Shown piece after piece: positions 54,088-61,730 of a stretch of 64,000 nt of DNA; the stretch's first letter is position 1; each line of letters opens with the position of its first letter. The notes beneath the pieces are model-generated. The model saw nothing but the letters and a program-made list of their open reading frames with translations. It did no database searches and was not told the origin of the DNA. The position numbers and the translations under genes are program-made. This DNA is from an uncultured Helicobacteraceae bacterium (GTDB lineage: Bacteria > Campylobacterota > Campylobacteria > Campylobacterales > Helicobacteraceae), in the NCBI GenBank assembly GCA_947176375.1, contig CAMWQM010000002.1, positions 107,660 to 171,659 on the forward strand, given 5' to 3'.

Positions 54088-55049
54088 TAATTACCATTAA
54101 AATAAAGCAAACTAGAACCCCATGTAAGCCCACCACCGAAAGCATCTAGTAATAGCAAATCACCATTTTTCAACCTTTTATCGTTATAAATTTCATCAAT
54201 AGCCATAGGAATACTAGCTGCCGAAGTATTACCATATTTCTGCACAGTTAGAACAATCTTGCTTGGCTCAATATCAATAATTTCACCAACCGCATTAATT
54301 ATTCTAAGATTTGCTTGATGAGGGATAAAAAAGCTAATATCCTTGCTACTTAAATTATTTTTAGAAAGAATCTCCCCCACATCACTTGCTAAAGTTTTAA
54401 TTGCAAGTTTAAAAATCTCATTCCCTTTCATTTGTAATTTATTGGTAGTCCTAGGAGTGCCTAAAAGCTCGCTATACTTACCATTTGCACTAATATTTAC
54501 ATCCAGTATAGATTTATTTTTATCATTAGTTTGAGAGATTACAGCTGCACCTGCACCATCACCAAATAAAACACAAGTTCCTCTGTCGCTAAAATCAAGC
54601 ACAGAGCTTGCCTTCTCCGCACCAACAATTAAAATATTTTTATACATTTTAGATTCTATATACGCCTTTGCAAGAGATAAAAGATAGATAAAACCACTAC
54701 AAGCACTAGATATATCAAATGCTGGTTTATTGTGGATTCCGAGTTTGTGTGAAATAATTACAGCATTTGAGGGCATAGTTAGATAATCAGGTGATAATGT
54801 CGCACAAATAAGCATATCAATATCATCAATATTTAGATTAGCCCTCTCTATCGCAAGTTTTGCTGATTCATAGCCAAGTGAGCTAGAAGTTTCATTATCA
54901 CTTGCAAAATATCTAGTTTTAATGCCTGTTCGCCTAACAATCCACTCATCACTTGTATCTAGTGTCTTTTCAAAATCAGTATTACTAACACAATTTTTTG
55001 GCACATAAGAGGCTATCGATTTAATTGAAGCATATACTTTTTCTTTCAC
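54087..55049 (-). CDS. fabH: 3-oxoacyl-ACP synthase III
   Basis: FabH condenses acetyl-CoA with malonyl-ACP to start fatty-acid chains. The catalytic triad is visible: C117 in [11 protein letters not shown], the histidine in [10 protein letters not shown] and the asparagine in [14 protein letters not shown]. The N-terminal [18 protein letters not shown] and C-terminal [14 protein letters not shown] are typical. Length 320 residues. It follows plsX by 22 nt in the classic rpmF-plsX-fabH order. Confidence 0.97.
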   Translation of the reverse strand: MKEKVYASIKSIASYVPKNCVSNTDFEKTLDTSDEWIVRRTGIKTRYFASDNETSSSLGYESAKLAIERANLNIDDIDMLICATLSPDYLTMPSNAVIISHKLGIHNKPAFDISSACSGFIYLLSLAKAYIESKMYKNILIVGAEKASSVLDFSDRGTCVLFGDGAGAAVISQTNDKNKSILDVNISANGKYSELLGTPRTTNKLQMKGNEIFKLAIKTLASDVGEILSKNNLSSKDISFFIPHQANLRIINAVGEIIDIEPSKIVLTVQKYGNTSAASIPMAIDEIYNDKRLKNGDLLLLDAFGGGLTWGSSLLYFNGN

Positions 55050-55071
55050 TTTAATAGCCTCCTTTTAAAAA

Positions 55072-56052
55072 TTATTTATTAAATTCGTTTGCAATTTTTT
55101 CAATCACTCTTGTTTCTACTGCACTTATCCCTTGATATATTGCGCACTCAATTGCCCTTGCATTACTCTTGCCGTGGCAAATAATAAGATTCTTTTTTAC
55201 ACCAAGCAAAGGCGCTCCACCATATTCTGCATAATGGGTTCGTTTTTTTAGCATTTTAAAAGCATTTCTCATCAGCATTGCACCAATTTTTGAAAGAAAA
55301 GATTTATAAATTTCTTCTTTTAGAATCTTACCTATCGCATCAGCCACGCCCTCACTTGCCTTAAGCACTAAATTTCCACTAAAGCCATCGCATACTATGA
55401 CTTCAATACTTCCATTAAAAATATCATTGCCCTCGACATTACCCTTGAAATATGGAAATTTCTTTAATGTTTTGAATACTTCTTTTGTAAGCTCATTGCC
55501 CTTATTATCTTCTTCTCCATTAGCAAGCAAACCAACTCGTGGATTCTCATATAAAAGCACATTTTTAGCATACTCATAGCCCATTCTAGCGAACTCCACT
55601 AAATGTTCTGGCTTACAATCGACATTAGCCCCAGCATCTAAAATAATGCTAACTTTACCATCAATTCGTGGCATAGTTGTGCAAATTGCAGGACGGCTAA
55701 CACCATCAATGCGTCCAAATCTAAGAGTAGCCAAACTCATACTAGCACCACTATGCCCTGCAGAAATTACTACATCCGCTTCATTATTGCGGACAATTTC
55801 AACTGCTTGATAAATCGAGCTATTTTTATTTTTAAGCGCATTTGTAGCCATATCTTCCATTTTTATAAAATCATCGCAATGAATAACTTTGATTTTATCT
55901 TGCACATTAGAATCTAAATACTTTTTAATAAGATTCTCATCACCTACGATTATGGCTTCAAAATCTTTAGTCTTTAGTGCATCTTGCACACCATCGACTA
56001 TAGGTTTAATACCATTATCACCACCCATTGCATCAACAACGACTTTTAGCAT
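55072..56052 (-). CDS. plsX: Acyl-ACP:phosphate acyltransferase PlsX
   Basis: PlsX makes acyl-phosphate for phospholipid synthesis. The 326-residue protein begins VVVDAMGGDNGIKPIVDGV and has the further family blocks DVVISAGHSGASMSLATLRF, RPAICTTMPRI, GLLANGEEDNKGNELTKE and VCDGFSGNLVLKASEG. It is a soluble peripheral membrane enzyme. It lies between rpmF and fabH on the same strand. Confidence 0.97.
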   Translation of the reverse strand: MLKVVVDAMGGDNGIKPIVDGVQDALKTKDFEAIIVGDENLIKKYLDSNVQDKIKVIHCDDFIKMEDMATNALKNKNSSIYQAVEIVRNNEADVVISAGHSGASMSLATLRFGRIDGVSRPAICTTMPRIDGKVSIILDAGANVDCKPEHLVEFARMGYEYAKNVLLYENPRVGLLANGEEDNKGNELTKEVFKTLKKFPYFKGNVEGNDIFNGSIEVIVCDGFSGNLVLKASEGVADAIGKILKEEIYKSFLSKIGAMLMRNAFKMLKKRTHYAEYGGAPLLGVKKNLIICHGKSNARAIECAIYQGISAVETRVIEKIANEFNK

Positions 56053-56065
56053 GAAACGCCTTTAA

Positions 56066-56218
56066 TTATTTATAATTACCTGTCTCTTTAGAAATCGTAT
56101 GTGGTAGTTTCCAGTTTCCATTTTTATCTTTTATAGGGGTTGAAAGTTTCACTTTATAATGTGTCCTTCGTTTTAATCCTCTAGTTTTACTTACTCGTCT
56201 TTTTGGAACAACTGCCAT
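56066..56218 (-). CDS. rpmF: 50S ribosomal protein L32
   Basis: This 50-residue gene is too short for most gene callers. It reads [20 protein letters not shown] and ends KETGNYK, the L32 pattern. The zinc cysteines of the C+ form are absent (the usual C-x-x-C positions are not cysteines), so it is a C-minus type. It sits between the DUF177 gene and plsX, as in many bacteria, with GGAG ahead of its start. Confidence 0.93.
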   Translation of the reverse strand: MAVVPKRRVSKTRGLKRRTHYKVKLSTPIKDKNGNWKLPHTISKETGNYK

Positions 56219-56219
56219 T

Positions 56220-56579
56220 TTATTCTCCTTTTATGTGATATTCAAGCTTTATAGATTCAACTTCTCCTAAAAATACGGAAATTAAATCTATAAAACTATC
56301 AAAAAATTCTATTACATCAAAATCGCTATCTTCGTGATTATTATTCCAAATGCCATCTTTGGCAAATAGAATTATATCCCTATTTAATTCTTCTACAAAC
56401 TCCTCGCCACTTCTATCACAAATTAAATTAATATTACCAACAATCTTAGAATCTATTTTCAATAAACCATTAGAAAGTCTGCAAATAGAGCCATTTACTC
56501 TAATATCAAAATCATTTTCTTTTAATTTTAAACTAAAATTCTTTGGTTCAGATGAAAACTTCCTAACTTCTATTTTCAA
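56220..56579 (-). CDS. DUF177/YceD-family protein
   Basis: The 119-residue protein ends 1 nt before the rpmF start. Position and pattern ([20 protein letters not shown], an acidic [20 protein letters not shown] segment and a final strand) match YceD (DUF177), which is linked to 23S rRNA or ribosome assembly in plants and bacteria. The usual C-x-R-C motif is reduced to a single cysteine (C-D-R-S), which is unusual. Confidence 0.8.
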   Translation of the reverse strand: MKIEVRKFSSEPKNFSLKLKENDFDIRVNGSICRLSNGLLKIDSKIVGNINLICDRSGEEFVEELNRDIILFAKDGIWNNNHEDSDFDVIEFFDSFIDLISVFLGEVESIKLEYHIKGE

Positions 56580-56597
56580 GATTCCACTTTTTAGATG

Positions 56598-57011
56598 TTA
56601 CTTAATTTCTGTTTGTGAAAAGAAAAATGCAATTTCATTTTTTGCATTTTCCAAGCTATCGCTTCCATGCACTGCGTTTGCATCAATACTTTCTGCGAAA
56701 TCCGCTCTAATAGTGCCTTTGGTAGCTTTCTTTGGGTCTGTATCTCCCATTAATTCGCGATTTTTCTTAACCGCATTCTTGCCCTCTAGCACCATAACCA
56801 CAACAGGACCACTTATCATAAACTCGACTAAATCGTTAAAAAATGGTCTATCTTTGTGTATAGCATAAAAATTTCCTGCGGTAGCTTTATCCAATGCAAG
56901 TTTTTTCATAGCAACAATTTTCAAACCATTGCTTTCAAATCTATCTATAATTTTGCCAATCACATTCTTCTTGACTGCGTCTGGCTTGATTATTGAAAGT
57001 GTTTGCTCCAC
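56598..57011 (-). CDS. ndk: Nucleoside diphosphate kinase
   Basis: Ndk transfers the gamma phosphate between nucleotides. The protein has [20 protein letters not shown] at its start, [20 protein letters not shown], and the phospho-histidine in [13 protein letters not shown]. Length 137 residues is standard. It precedes DUF177-rpmF-plsX-fabH, the order known from H. pylori. Confidence 0.97.
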   Translation of the reverse strand: MEQTLSIIKPDAVKKNVIGKIIDRFESNGLKIVAMKKLALDKATAGNFYAIHKDRPFFNDLVEFMISGPVVVMVLEGKNAVKKNRELMGDTDPKKATKGTIRADFAESIDANAVHGSDSLENAKNEIAFFFSQTEIK

Positions 57012-57066
57012 AATAAACTCCTAAAATAAAATGAAACTAAAAGTCTATCATAAATAGCTAAAATTA

Positions 57067-57564
57067 TTATAAAATGTTAGATTTTTCTAAAGCAATAAAA
57101 TAAGAAATTTCAATATCATACAATTCATATCGAATATACTTGAATCTGCTATATGGAGTGGCTATATCAAAATTTTTTATTTCATTTTTAGATTCTATAT
57201 TTTGAATACAAATAGCATTATTTTTAAATTGCAAAATATTAGCCACCTCATCTAGCTTTAAAATTTCCTCTACCACCCTTGCGCTTTCTTGTGTGCGTTT
57301 GAAATTAGCAATAACTATACCTTTTAGATTCTCTCTTTTTATCTCACTTTGAATGGAATCTTTGGCAATATCACACTTGATATTTCTATTTAAAAGCAAG
57401 TTATTTAATAGACTAGAATTCTGAGTCTGCGTGAGATGGCGAATATATTTTAATCGTAAGGTTAGAATTTTATCATCTAGGGCATAACGCGAAATATCCT
57501 CTATAACGCGAATACCCTCTCTTAAACGATTAAGATTAGCATCTATTATACGAAGTGTTTTCAA
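57067..57564 (-). CDS. ThiD2-like/thiamine-phosphate-associated protein
   Basis: The 165-residue protein begins LRIIDANLNRLREGIRVIED, then ISRYAL and LKYIRHLTQ, which is the signature of the ThiD2-type domain found fused to ThiE in some bacteria. The C-terminal half is more variable and contains ANFKRTQESARVVEEILK, also typical. Here it is a stand-alone protein without a ThiE domain. Its exact role in thiamine metabolism is uncertain. The start overlaps the Bax1-I gene by 4 nt. Confidence 0.75.
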   Translation of the reverse strand: MKTLRIIDANLNRLREGIRVIEDISRYALDDKILTLRLKYIRHLTQTQNSSLLNNLLLNRNIKCDIAKDSIQSEIKRENLKGIVIANFKRTQESARVVEEILKLDEVANILQFKNNAICIQNIESKNEIKNFDIATPYSRFKYIRYELYDIEISYFIALEKSNIL

Positions 57565-58271
57565 TCTCTATTTGCATAACCAAGTATGTTTAAAAGGCTT
57601 ACAAATATATTATAAACATCTAAATATAATGCAATGGCTGCCATAATTGGGCTGTCATAATTTCCTCTAATAATATTTTGCGTATCATAAGCAATATATA
57701 AACTAAAAAGAATTATAGAAATTCCAGAGATAACAACACTAACCAACCCAGCTTGTGCAAATCCAAAGAAAGCTCCAGCAACGAAATTTATTAGACTTGA
57801 AATCACAACGCCAATTAATGCGATAAATAGAATCTTACCCCACGAAGATAAATCTCTTCTAGTTTTAACTGCATAAAACGACATAATGCCAAATACTATT
57901 GTAGTGCCAAGAAGTGCTTGTGCTACGATACTAACTCCAGCAGGAAGTGCCAAAACACTATACAAAAGTGGCACTAAAGCCACACCTGTCATAAATGTAA
58001 AACCAAATAAAAGAATTAGATTCACAATTGGCTTATCTCGTAGAAAAATCAATCCTATTAAAAGAGCAATCTCTAAAACGAAGATTCCAAGCATCATTCC
58101 GCCTGTTATACTTGGTGCAAAAGGAAGCGCTATATAAGCTCCTATTGTGCCAAATAGTAATGAACCTGCAAAAAATTTATAAGTTTGTTTTATAAAAGCA
58201 ATTAATGTGCTTTCACTTTGCTCTGCCGCAAAGCTCCTATCCTGTGCATAATTTCTATCATATAAAGACAT
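57561..58271 (-). CDS. Bax1-I/YccA-family membrane protein
   Basis: This 236-residue protein has seven predicted helices and the family's polar N-terminus (MSLYDRNYAQDRSFAAEQSE). The C-terminal motif with SLYIAYDTQNII and aspartates in ALYLDVYNIFVSLLNILG is diagnostic for the UPF0005/YccA/Bax inhibitor-1 group. In E. coli YccA modulates FtsH proteolysis. It is coupled to the ThiD2-like gene. Confidence 0.9.
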   Translation of the reverse strand: MSLYDRNYAQDRSFAAEQSESTLIAFIKQTYKFFAGSLLFGTIGAYIALPFAPSITGGMMLGIFVLEIALLIGLIFLRDKPIVNLILLFGFTFMTGVALVPLLYSVLALPAGVSIVAQALLGTTIVFGIMSFYAVKTRRDLSSWGKILFIALIGVVISSLINFVAGAFFGFAQAGLVSVVISGISIILFSLYIAYDTQNIIRGNYDSPIMAAIALYLDVYNIFVSLLNILGYANRD

Positions 58272-59210
58272 TTAATCTCCTTAAATTAACTACCAAAAAT
58301 AGATTTTGGAAGTGCGATTATAACGACAAAAAATAAATTTTGCAAATAGTTTATATATAAAGTAGAACTACAAACTATATTCACAAGCCAGATGAAAAGA
58401 AATTTAGTTTTTGTAATTATTATTTTAATTACCAATAAATATCTATAGTTTCCCATAAATTCTGTTACTTTATTTTTCTTGTAGGCATAAATCATCTTTA
58501 ACAATAATTTATGAATTGATCAAAACGAGCATTAGCAAGTATCTACATTTATATTCTTTGAAGCTAGCTAGTTTATTTGCCTATAATCAAGATTGAGATA
58601 ATTTTTCTCTCCTATTGATTTTATGTAGAATCTAAATATTATATTGTTTAGATTTATATTTGGCTAACTTTCTTAATCTTTGCTATCTAAATTTATTTAC
58701 TTAAAACTAGCATATATAAATATTTTCTATGACATTTTTAATTTATTAAAAAATTAAACAAGAAGAGGTGTAGCAAGCAAACTATTTAATAATTAATTTT
58801 TGCTACATTTATTACTTCTTTCTGCAATAATTATTATATTTTTATATGGTGTTTAATAATAATTTCAATTCGCCACTTAATCTTAATTACATTCTATTAT
58901 GTTTTATATTTTTATTAATTTGATTATTATTTTTTCTTTTGTTATTGCTTTAAGATTCCAATGATTTTTCTTTACTATTAGATTTTCTGTAAGTTTTTGG
59001 TTGTATGGAGCTTTATTTGTAGTTTTTCTTTTTTTAAATATTTATTCTTTGCTTTATTTTAATCATTATCACATTGCTATTTTATCAATATTTTGTCTTC
59101 TTAAATCCTCTTTATGATAAAATCTAATATTAATAATTTATTTTGAAATGTAAAAAAAGAGGGGGTAGGAAATAATGGATGATAGTGCCAAATAGAAGGA
59201 GGAAAAAAGA
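58272..59210 (+). other. 0.94 kb AT-rich stretch bordering the accessory region
   Basis: No gene is supported. The stretch is extremely AT-rich, particularly from 58700 to 59150, and the last GAATCTA heptamer before the foreign block is at about 58629. The final 50 nt carry GAGGGGGTAGG and the strong ribosome site AGAAGGAGG for the next gene. Confidence 0.5.
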
Positions 59211-59769
59211 ATGCAATATCCAAATATCAAGATTGAATATCAAGATACACCTGAAAAATTTTATCAAGTTGCTGATGAAATCATTTCTTTTTTGGTCGAA
59301 AACTTACTAAAATTAAATACAATTGAAGAAGAATATTGTGCGCTGAATGAGAAGTTCAAAAATTATCAAAAACGTGGTATTCGTGTGAAAGGAATACCCA
59401 AAAATAAAGATGAAATATGGTCTCAGTATAAAACACGTTATGGTGAAGTTGCCACAACCTTTTGTGCCAAGCAATTGTTAGAGCGAGGATATGCCAATAG
59501 AATGCACCTCTATAGTGTTGGAAATGTATTGAAATCAGATGGAACTGTAGTTGAAGAAAAAATTCTATGGACGATATGCATATTTGATATATGGTTGTGA
59601 ACTCGCGATTACAATGAAAAGCAATAAACGTGCTATAATTGAAATATACAATCCAAACAGGTTCAAGAAATGGCTACAATTTACACTTGTCAATGATAAC
59701 CGTTGGTTGCTCACCGACATTAAGTATAAATATCATAAAGAAGATAGGTGGAGAAAGTGTGGTATTTGA
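59211..59769 (+). pseudogene. Orphan gene of unknown function, split by a frameshift at an A6 run
   Basis: A strong AGAAGGAGG site precedes the ATG. The first frame codes for 129 residues (QYPNIKIEYQDTPEKFYQVA...). Its last part after VVEE is not continued by a sensible end, whereas the frame from 59551 (KKKFYGRYAYLIYGCELAIT... ending RWRKCGI) reads on naturally. Removing one A from GAAGAAAAAATTC (near 59560) joins them into a 185-residue protein. The end, with LQFTLVNDNRWLLTDIKYKY, has the look of an NTF2-like immunity or SnoaL-type fold, but this is weak. It could be a remnant of a toxin-immunity gene, or be phase-variable. Confidence 0.6.
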
Positions 59770-59794
59770 TAATCACAAGCAGTATATAAAATAA

Positions 59795-59821
59795 AAAACA
59801 TTCTTTGTTATAGAATGTTTT
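59795..59821. terminator. Bidirectional terminator between the orphan gene and the tracrRNA candidate
   Basis: AAAACATTCT and AGAATGTTTT form a perfect 10-bp stem with a 7-nt loop. On the minus strand it is followed by TTATTTTATA, so the U-rich tail is strongest for the minus-strand RNA; on the plus strand it lies 26 nt past the orphan-gene stop. Confidence 0.8.
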
Positions 59822-59940
59822 CCTAAATTAAAATTTAAAGTGCACCACCAAAGGCGTGCTTTTTAGCACAATAAAGGATAAAAATTCTACTTGTATTCTA
59901 AGAAGCATTTTACCACTTCTTAAACACTTTATGGTAGAAT
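59795..59940 (-). ncRNA. Candidate tracrRNA of the type II-C CRISPR system
   Basis: Read on the minus strand, the first 34 nt (59940 down to 59907) are an imperfect complement of the CRISPR repeat. UAAAAU pairs with the first six repeat bases GUUUUA including a G-U at the first pair, then a small internal loop (GU against G), then a ten-pair upper stem. This lower-stem/bulge/upper-stem form with the G-U wobble is what tracrRNA anti-repeats show in C. jejuni and S. pyogenes. Downstream come a hairpin GTGCT-AAAA-AGCAC (59869-59856), a second G/C-rich segment and the terminator. The predicted RNA is about 145 nt. An extended -10 sits at the right distance upstream. It could also be read as a degenerate array repeat, but the downstream hairpins and terminator argue against that. 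Confidence 0.75.
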
Positions 59941-59944
59941 AAGC

Positions 59945-59953
59945 TGTATATCA
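59945..59953 (-). promoter_or_regulatory. Extended -10 promoter of the tracrRNA candidate
   Basis: On the minus strand TGATATACA is an extended -10 (TGnTATACA). A start site about 7 nt downstream would fall at 59937-59940, exactly at the anti-repeat. The TGA here is also the stop codon of the recombinase remnant, so the promoter overlaps the end of that gene. Confidence 0.6.
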
Positions 59954-60186
59954 CTTAGTAGAGTAAGCGCAAGTCAGCGTGAGTTTGTCTATTACGCTCG
60001 GTTGCAAAACATACTCAACTATCTTGTCAAATACTAAATATTCTAACTTATCTTTGGTAATACTACTTTTTTGTTATATTGCTCCTTGTGGAGTTTATGG
60101 TTAAAGCATTGATAGTAGTGGACATTTATCGTATGGTTCATTCTGTCATTTGCAATCATAAGTGTACCGCAGTTACCGCAAAACAT
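59951..60186 (-). pseudogene. C-terminal remnant of a large serine recombinase
   Basis: On the minus strand a 47-codon frame starts MFCGNCGTLMIANDRMNHTI and continues VHYYQCFNHK, the zinc-ribbon signature (CGxCG ... YYxC) of large serine recombinases. It shifts frame at an A6 run near 60060; with one more A it continues N-K-K-S-S-I-T-K-D-K-L-E-Y-L-V-F and D-K-I-V-E-Y-V-L, the helix that follows the ribbon in this family, up to the TGA at 59951. The catalytic N-terminal domain is absent. This marks a former integrative element, probably from Firmicutes. The upstream sequence up to about 60240 is also degraded. Confidence 0.65.
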
Positions 60187-60260
60187 TTGTCACTAAGTTG
60201 TATTCACTGTGTCTTTGCATCGTATTTTGCTTAATAAAGTGCGTCCTTAATCAACTAACT

Positions 60261-60560
60261 TTAGGAAATACCATCAATTTCATCTTCTAATGGGAATGAT
60301 AAATAGCGCAATAAGTCAAAGACCTGTAAATAATTATCGGAGGTATACCTGTCCTCTGAGTGAACCCGTCGGGCGGGGCATGGCTCTGCGGGACGCCAAC
60401 CCTTTTGCTTATGACGGCGCGCCATATACTCCTCCCAACGTGCCTGCGATTCGACGACGTTGAAGTCGGCAGAGAGATACTGCGCCAAAATTTTCGGGTT
60501 TGTTTTCGGGAACGCCCGAGAAAAAGCGTCTGCGTCTGCAATCAGACGGGGCTTTTCATT
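60261..60560 (-). pseudogene. Foreign gene fragment of unknown function
   Basis: A minus-strand frame without a proper start reads NEKPRLIADADAFSRAFPKT, then LAQYLSADFNVVESQARWEE and YLQVFDLLRYLSFPLEDEID before its stop. It overlaps the end of the 231-codon gene in another frame. The base composition is much more GC-rich than the chromosome around it, and codon use includes codons rare elsewhere in the window. I do not recognise the family. It is likely part of the same decayed Firmicutes-like element as the recombinase remnant. Confidence 0.5.
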
Positions 60561-61237
60561 TTATTATCGTCGGGATTTCTTTTGGGGCTGACGGGAAATT
60601 TTTGATACAGCATATGACTCCAATGCCCCACCCGTTCGGTGGTCGGCAGAGAGATACATAAATACAATGCCCATTCCGATTTAAAAGAAATCAAATTGCA
60701 CAATGAAATAAGCTCGCTGTCCCTGCTCTCTATAATAACGCTTCCGTCGGGATAATCCAGAAAATACCCCCTTGTTAAAATATCGGATTTTATTGCAGTC
60801 AGTGCTTGCTTTAACTGAGAAATGGAGAAGCTAGGAAAAATTCCTATATTCAATATTTTGGGACGCTTTTTCATTTCGGAAAAATTTATAAAGCTGTCGT
60901 TGGTAACATAGTAATTCAAGGCTTGAAGAAGCTCGCGGGCGGTTGCGTAAGGGTGTTGCTTGACTGCGGAAGAAACCACATCGACCAAATACCACCCATA
61001 ACAATAAAGCCTCAGCCTTGAAGCTTCAATCTCAGACGGAAGATGCTCAACATCGTTCTCATCGACAATGGTGGTTGCACCGATACGGCAACGGTCGGAA
61101 AGCTTATATCTGCTGTTTGGACAAAGTTCTTTCTCAGCATAAAGGCACTTTTCATCCCAATCGTCGATCGTTCTGCCTGTGTTAAGAGTATTTCGTAGCT
61201 GTAACAAAATTTCTTCTAGTGTTGTAAAGGTATCCAT
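60542..61237 (-). CDS. Hypothetical protein of foreign origin
   Basis: This 231-residue frame has a good ribosome site (AGGAGA) and ATG. The product is soluble, with cysteines in EKCLYAEKELCPNSR and a region ARELLQALNYYVTND. No known motif is recognised. Its GC content is clearly above that of the surrounding genes, and it uses codons such as CGG, GCG and GGG that are rare in the window. It probably came with the recombinase remnant. The last residues (SPKRNPDDNKMKSPV) may be an out-of-frame tail if the next fragment was once fused. Confidence 0.6.
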   Translation of the reverse strand: MDTFTTLEEILLQLRNTLNTGRTIDDWDEKCLYAEKELCPNSRYKLSDRCRIGATTIVDENDVEHLPSEIEASRLRLYCYGWYLVDVVSSAVKQHPYATARELLQALNYYVTNDSFINFSEMKKRPKILNIGIFPSFSISQLKQALTAIKSDILTRGYFLDYPDGSVIIESRDSELISLCNLISFKSEWALYLCISLPTTERVGHWSHMLYQKFPVSPKRNPDDNKMKSPV

Positions 61238-61553
61238 AATGAATATCTCCTATCTCATGTGTGATTTATGCCTGCTCTATACCCCCATTTTAACATATGA
61301 GCACAAGTTTTTTCTACTGGTTTTTGAATTTTGGAATAGTGGAGCTGTCTATTCAACAAAGTTTTTTGTAACACTCTATCACACTTGAGCATTTGCGTAA
61401 ACCTTTTTTATATCTTTAATCAATAAGTAGTTTCCACAACTTTTTATAGCCTGCTACTATACCAAAATATCTTACTCTTTTATTGGATATTCACATTATA
61501 TCACACCTAAAGAAAAACCGCAAAATATTCTCTAAATTTAAGTGCTAATTTAC

Positions 61554-61590
61554 AATAGGTTTGTTAAAAAACAAGCCTATTTTTGTTTTA
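61554..61590 (+). terminator. Strong intrinsic terminator before the isolated CRISPR repeat
   Basis: AATAGGTTTGTT and AACAAGCCTATT form a 12-bp stem (one G-U) with an AAAA loop, followed by TTTTGTTTTA. This is the best rho-independent terminator in the window, yet no plus-strand gene ends before it in the preceding 1.7 kb. Confidence 0.75.
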
Positions 61591-61601
61591 TGTAGGATTT
61601 A

Positions 61602-61637
61602 GTTTTAGTCACTTCTTAAATCACTTTATGGTAAAAT
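61602..61637 (+). CRISPR. Isolated perfect CRISPR repeat
   Basis: The 36 bases are identical to the array repeat (GTTTTAGTCACTT ... TTATGGTAAAAT). No second repeat follows at 30 nt; instead a 1649-bp segment separates it from the first repeat of the array at 63287. Its end (TGGTAAAAT) is an extended -10, so it may act as promoter for the genes that start at 61731. Confidence 0.95.
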
Positions 61638-61730
61638 ATTAAGCCAAAAAATAACAATCTATCAGTAATCAATTTGTTTTTATTTATTCTTTGTTTAATA
61701 AATTTATTTCTAGTTATTAGAGGTTTTTAA

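Noticed and set aside
58286..58504. 72-codon minus-strand open frame
   Set aside because: AT-rich noise in an intergenic stretch without ribosome site.
59907..59940. Reading this as a degenerate terminal repeat of the array
   Set aside because: No spacer or further repeat adjoins it; the G-U wobble, internal loop, promoter, hairpin and terminator fit an anti-repeat RNA better.
60287..60605. Two further open frames (60287-60541 minus, 60360-60605 plus) in the GC-rich block
   Set aside because: They are shadows in other frames of the fragment at 60261-60560; composition is not protein-like.
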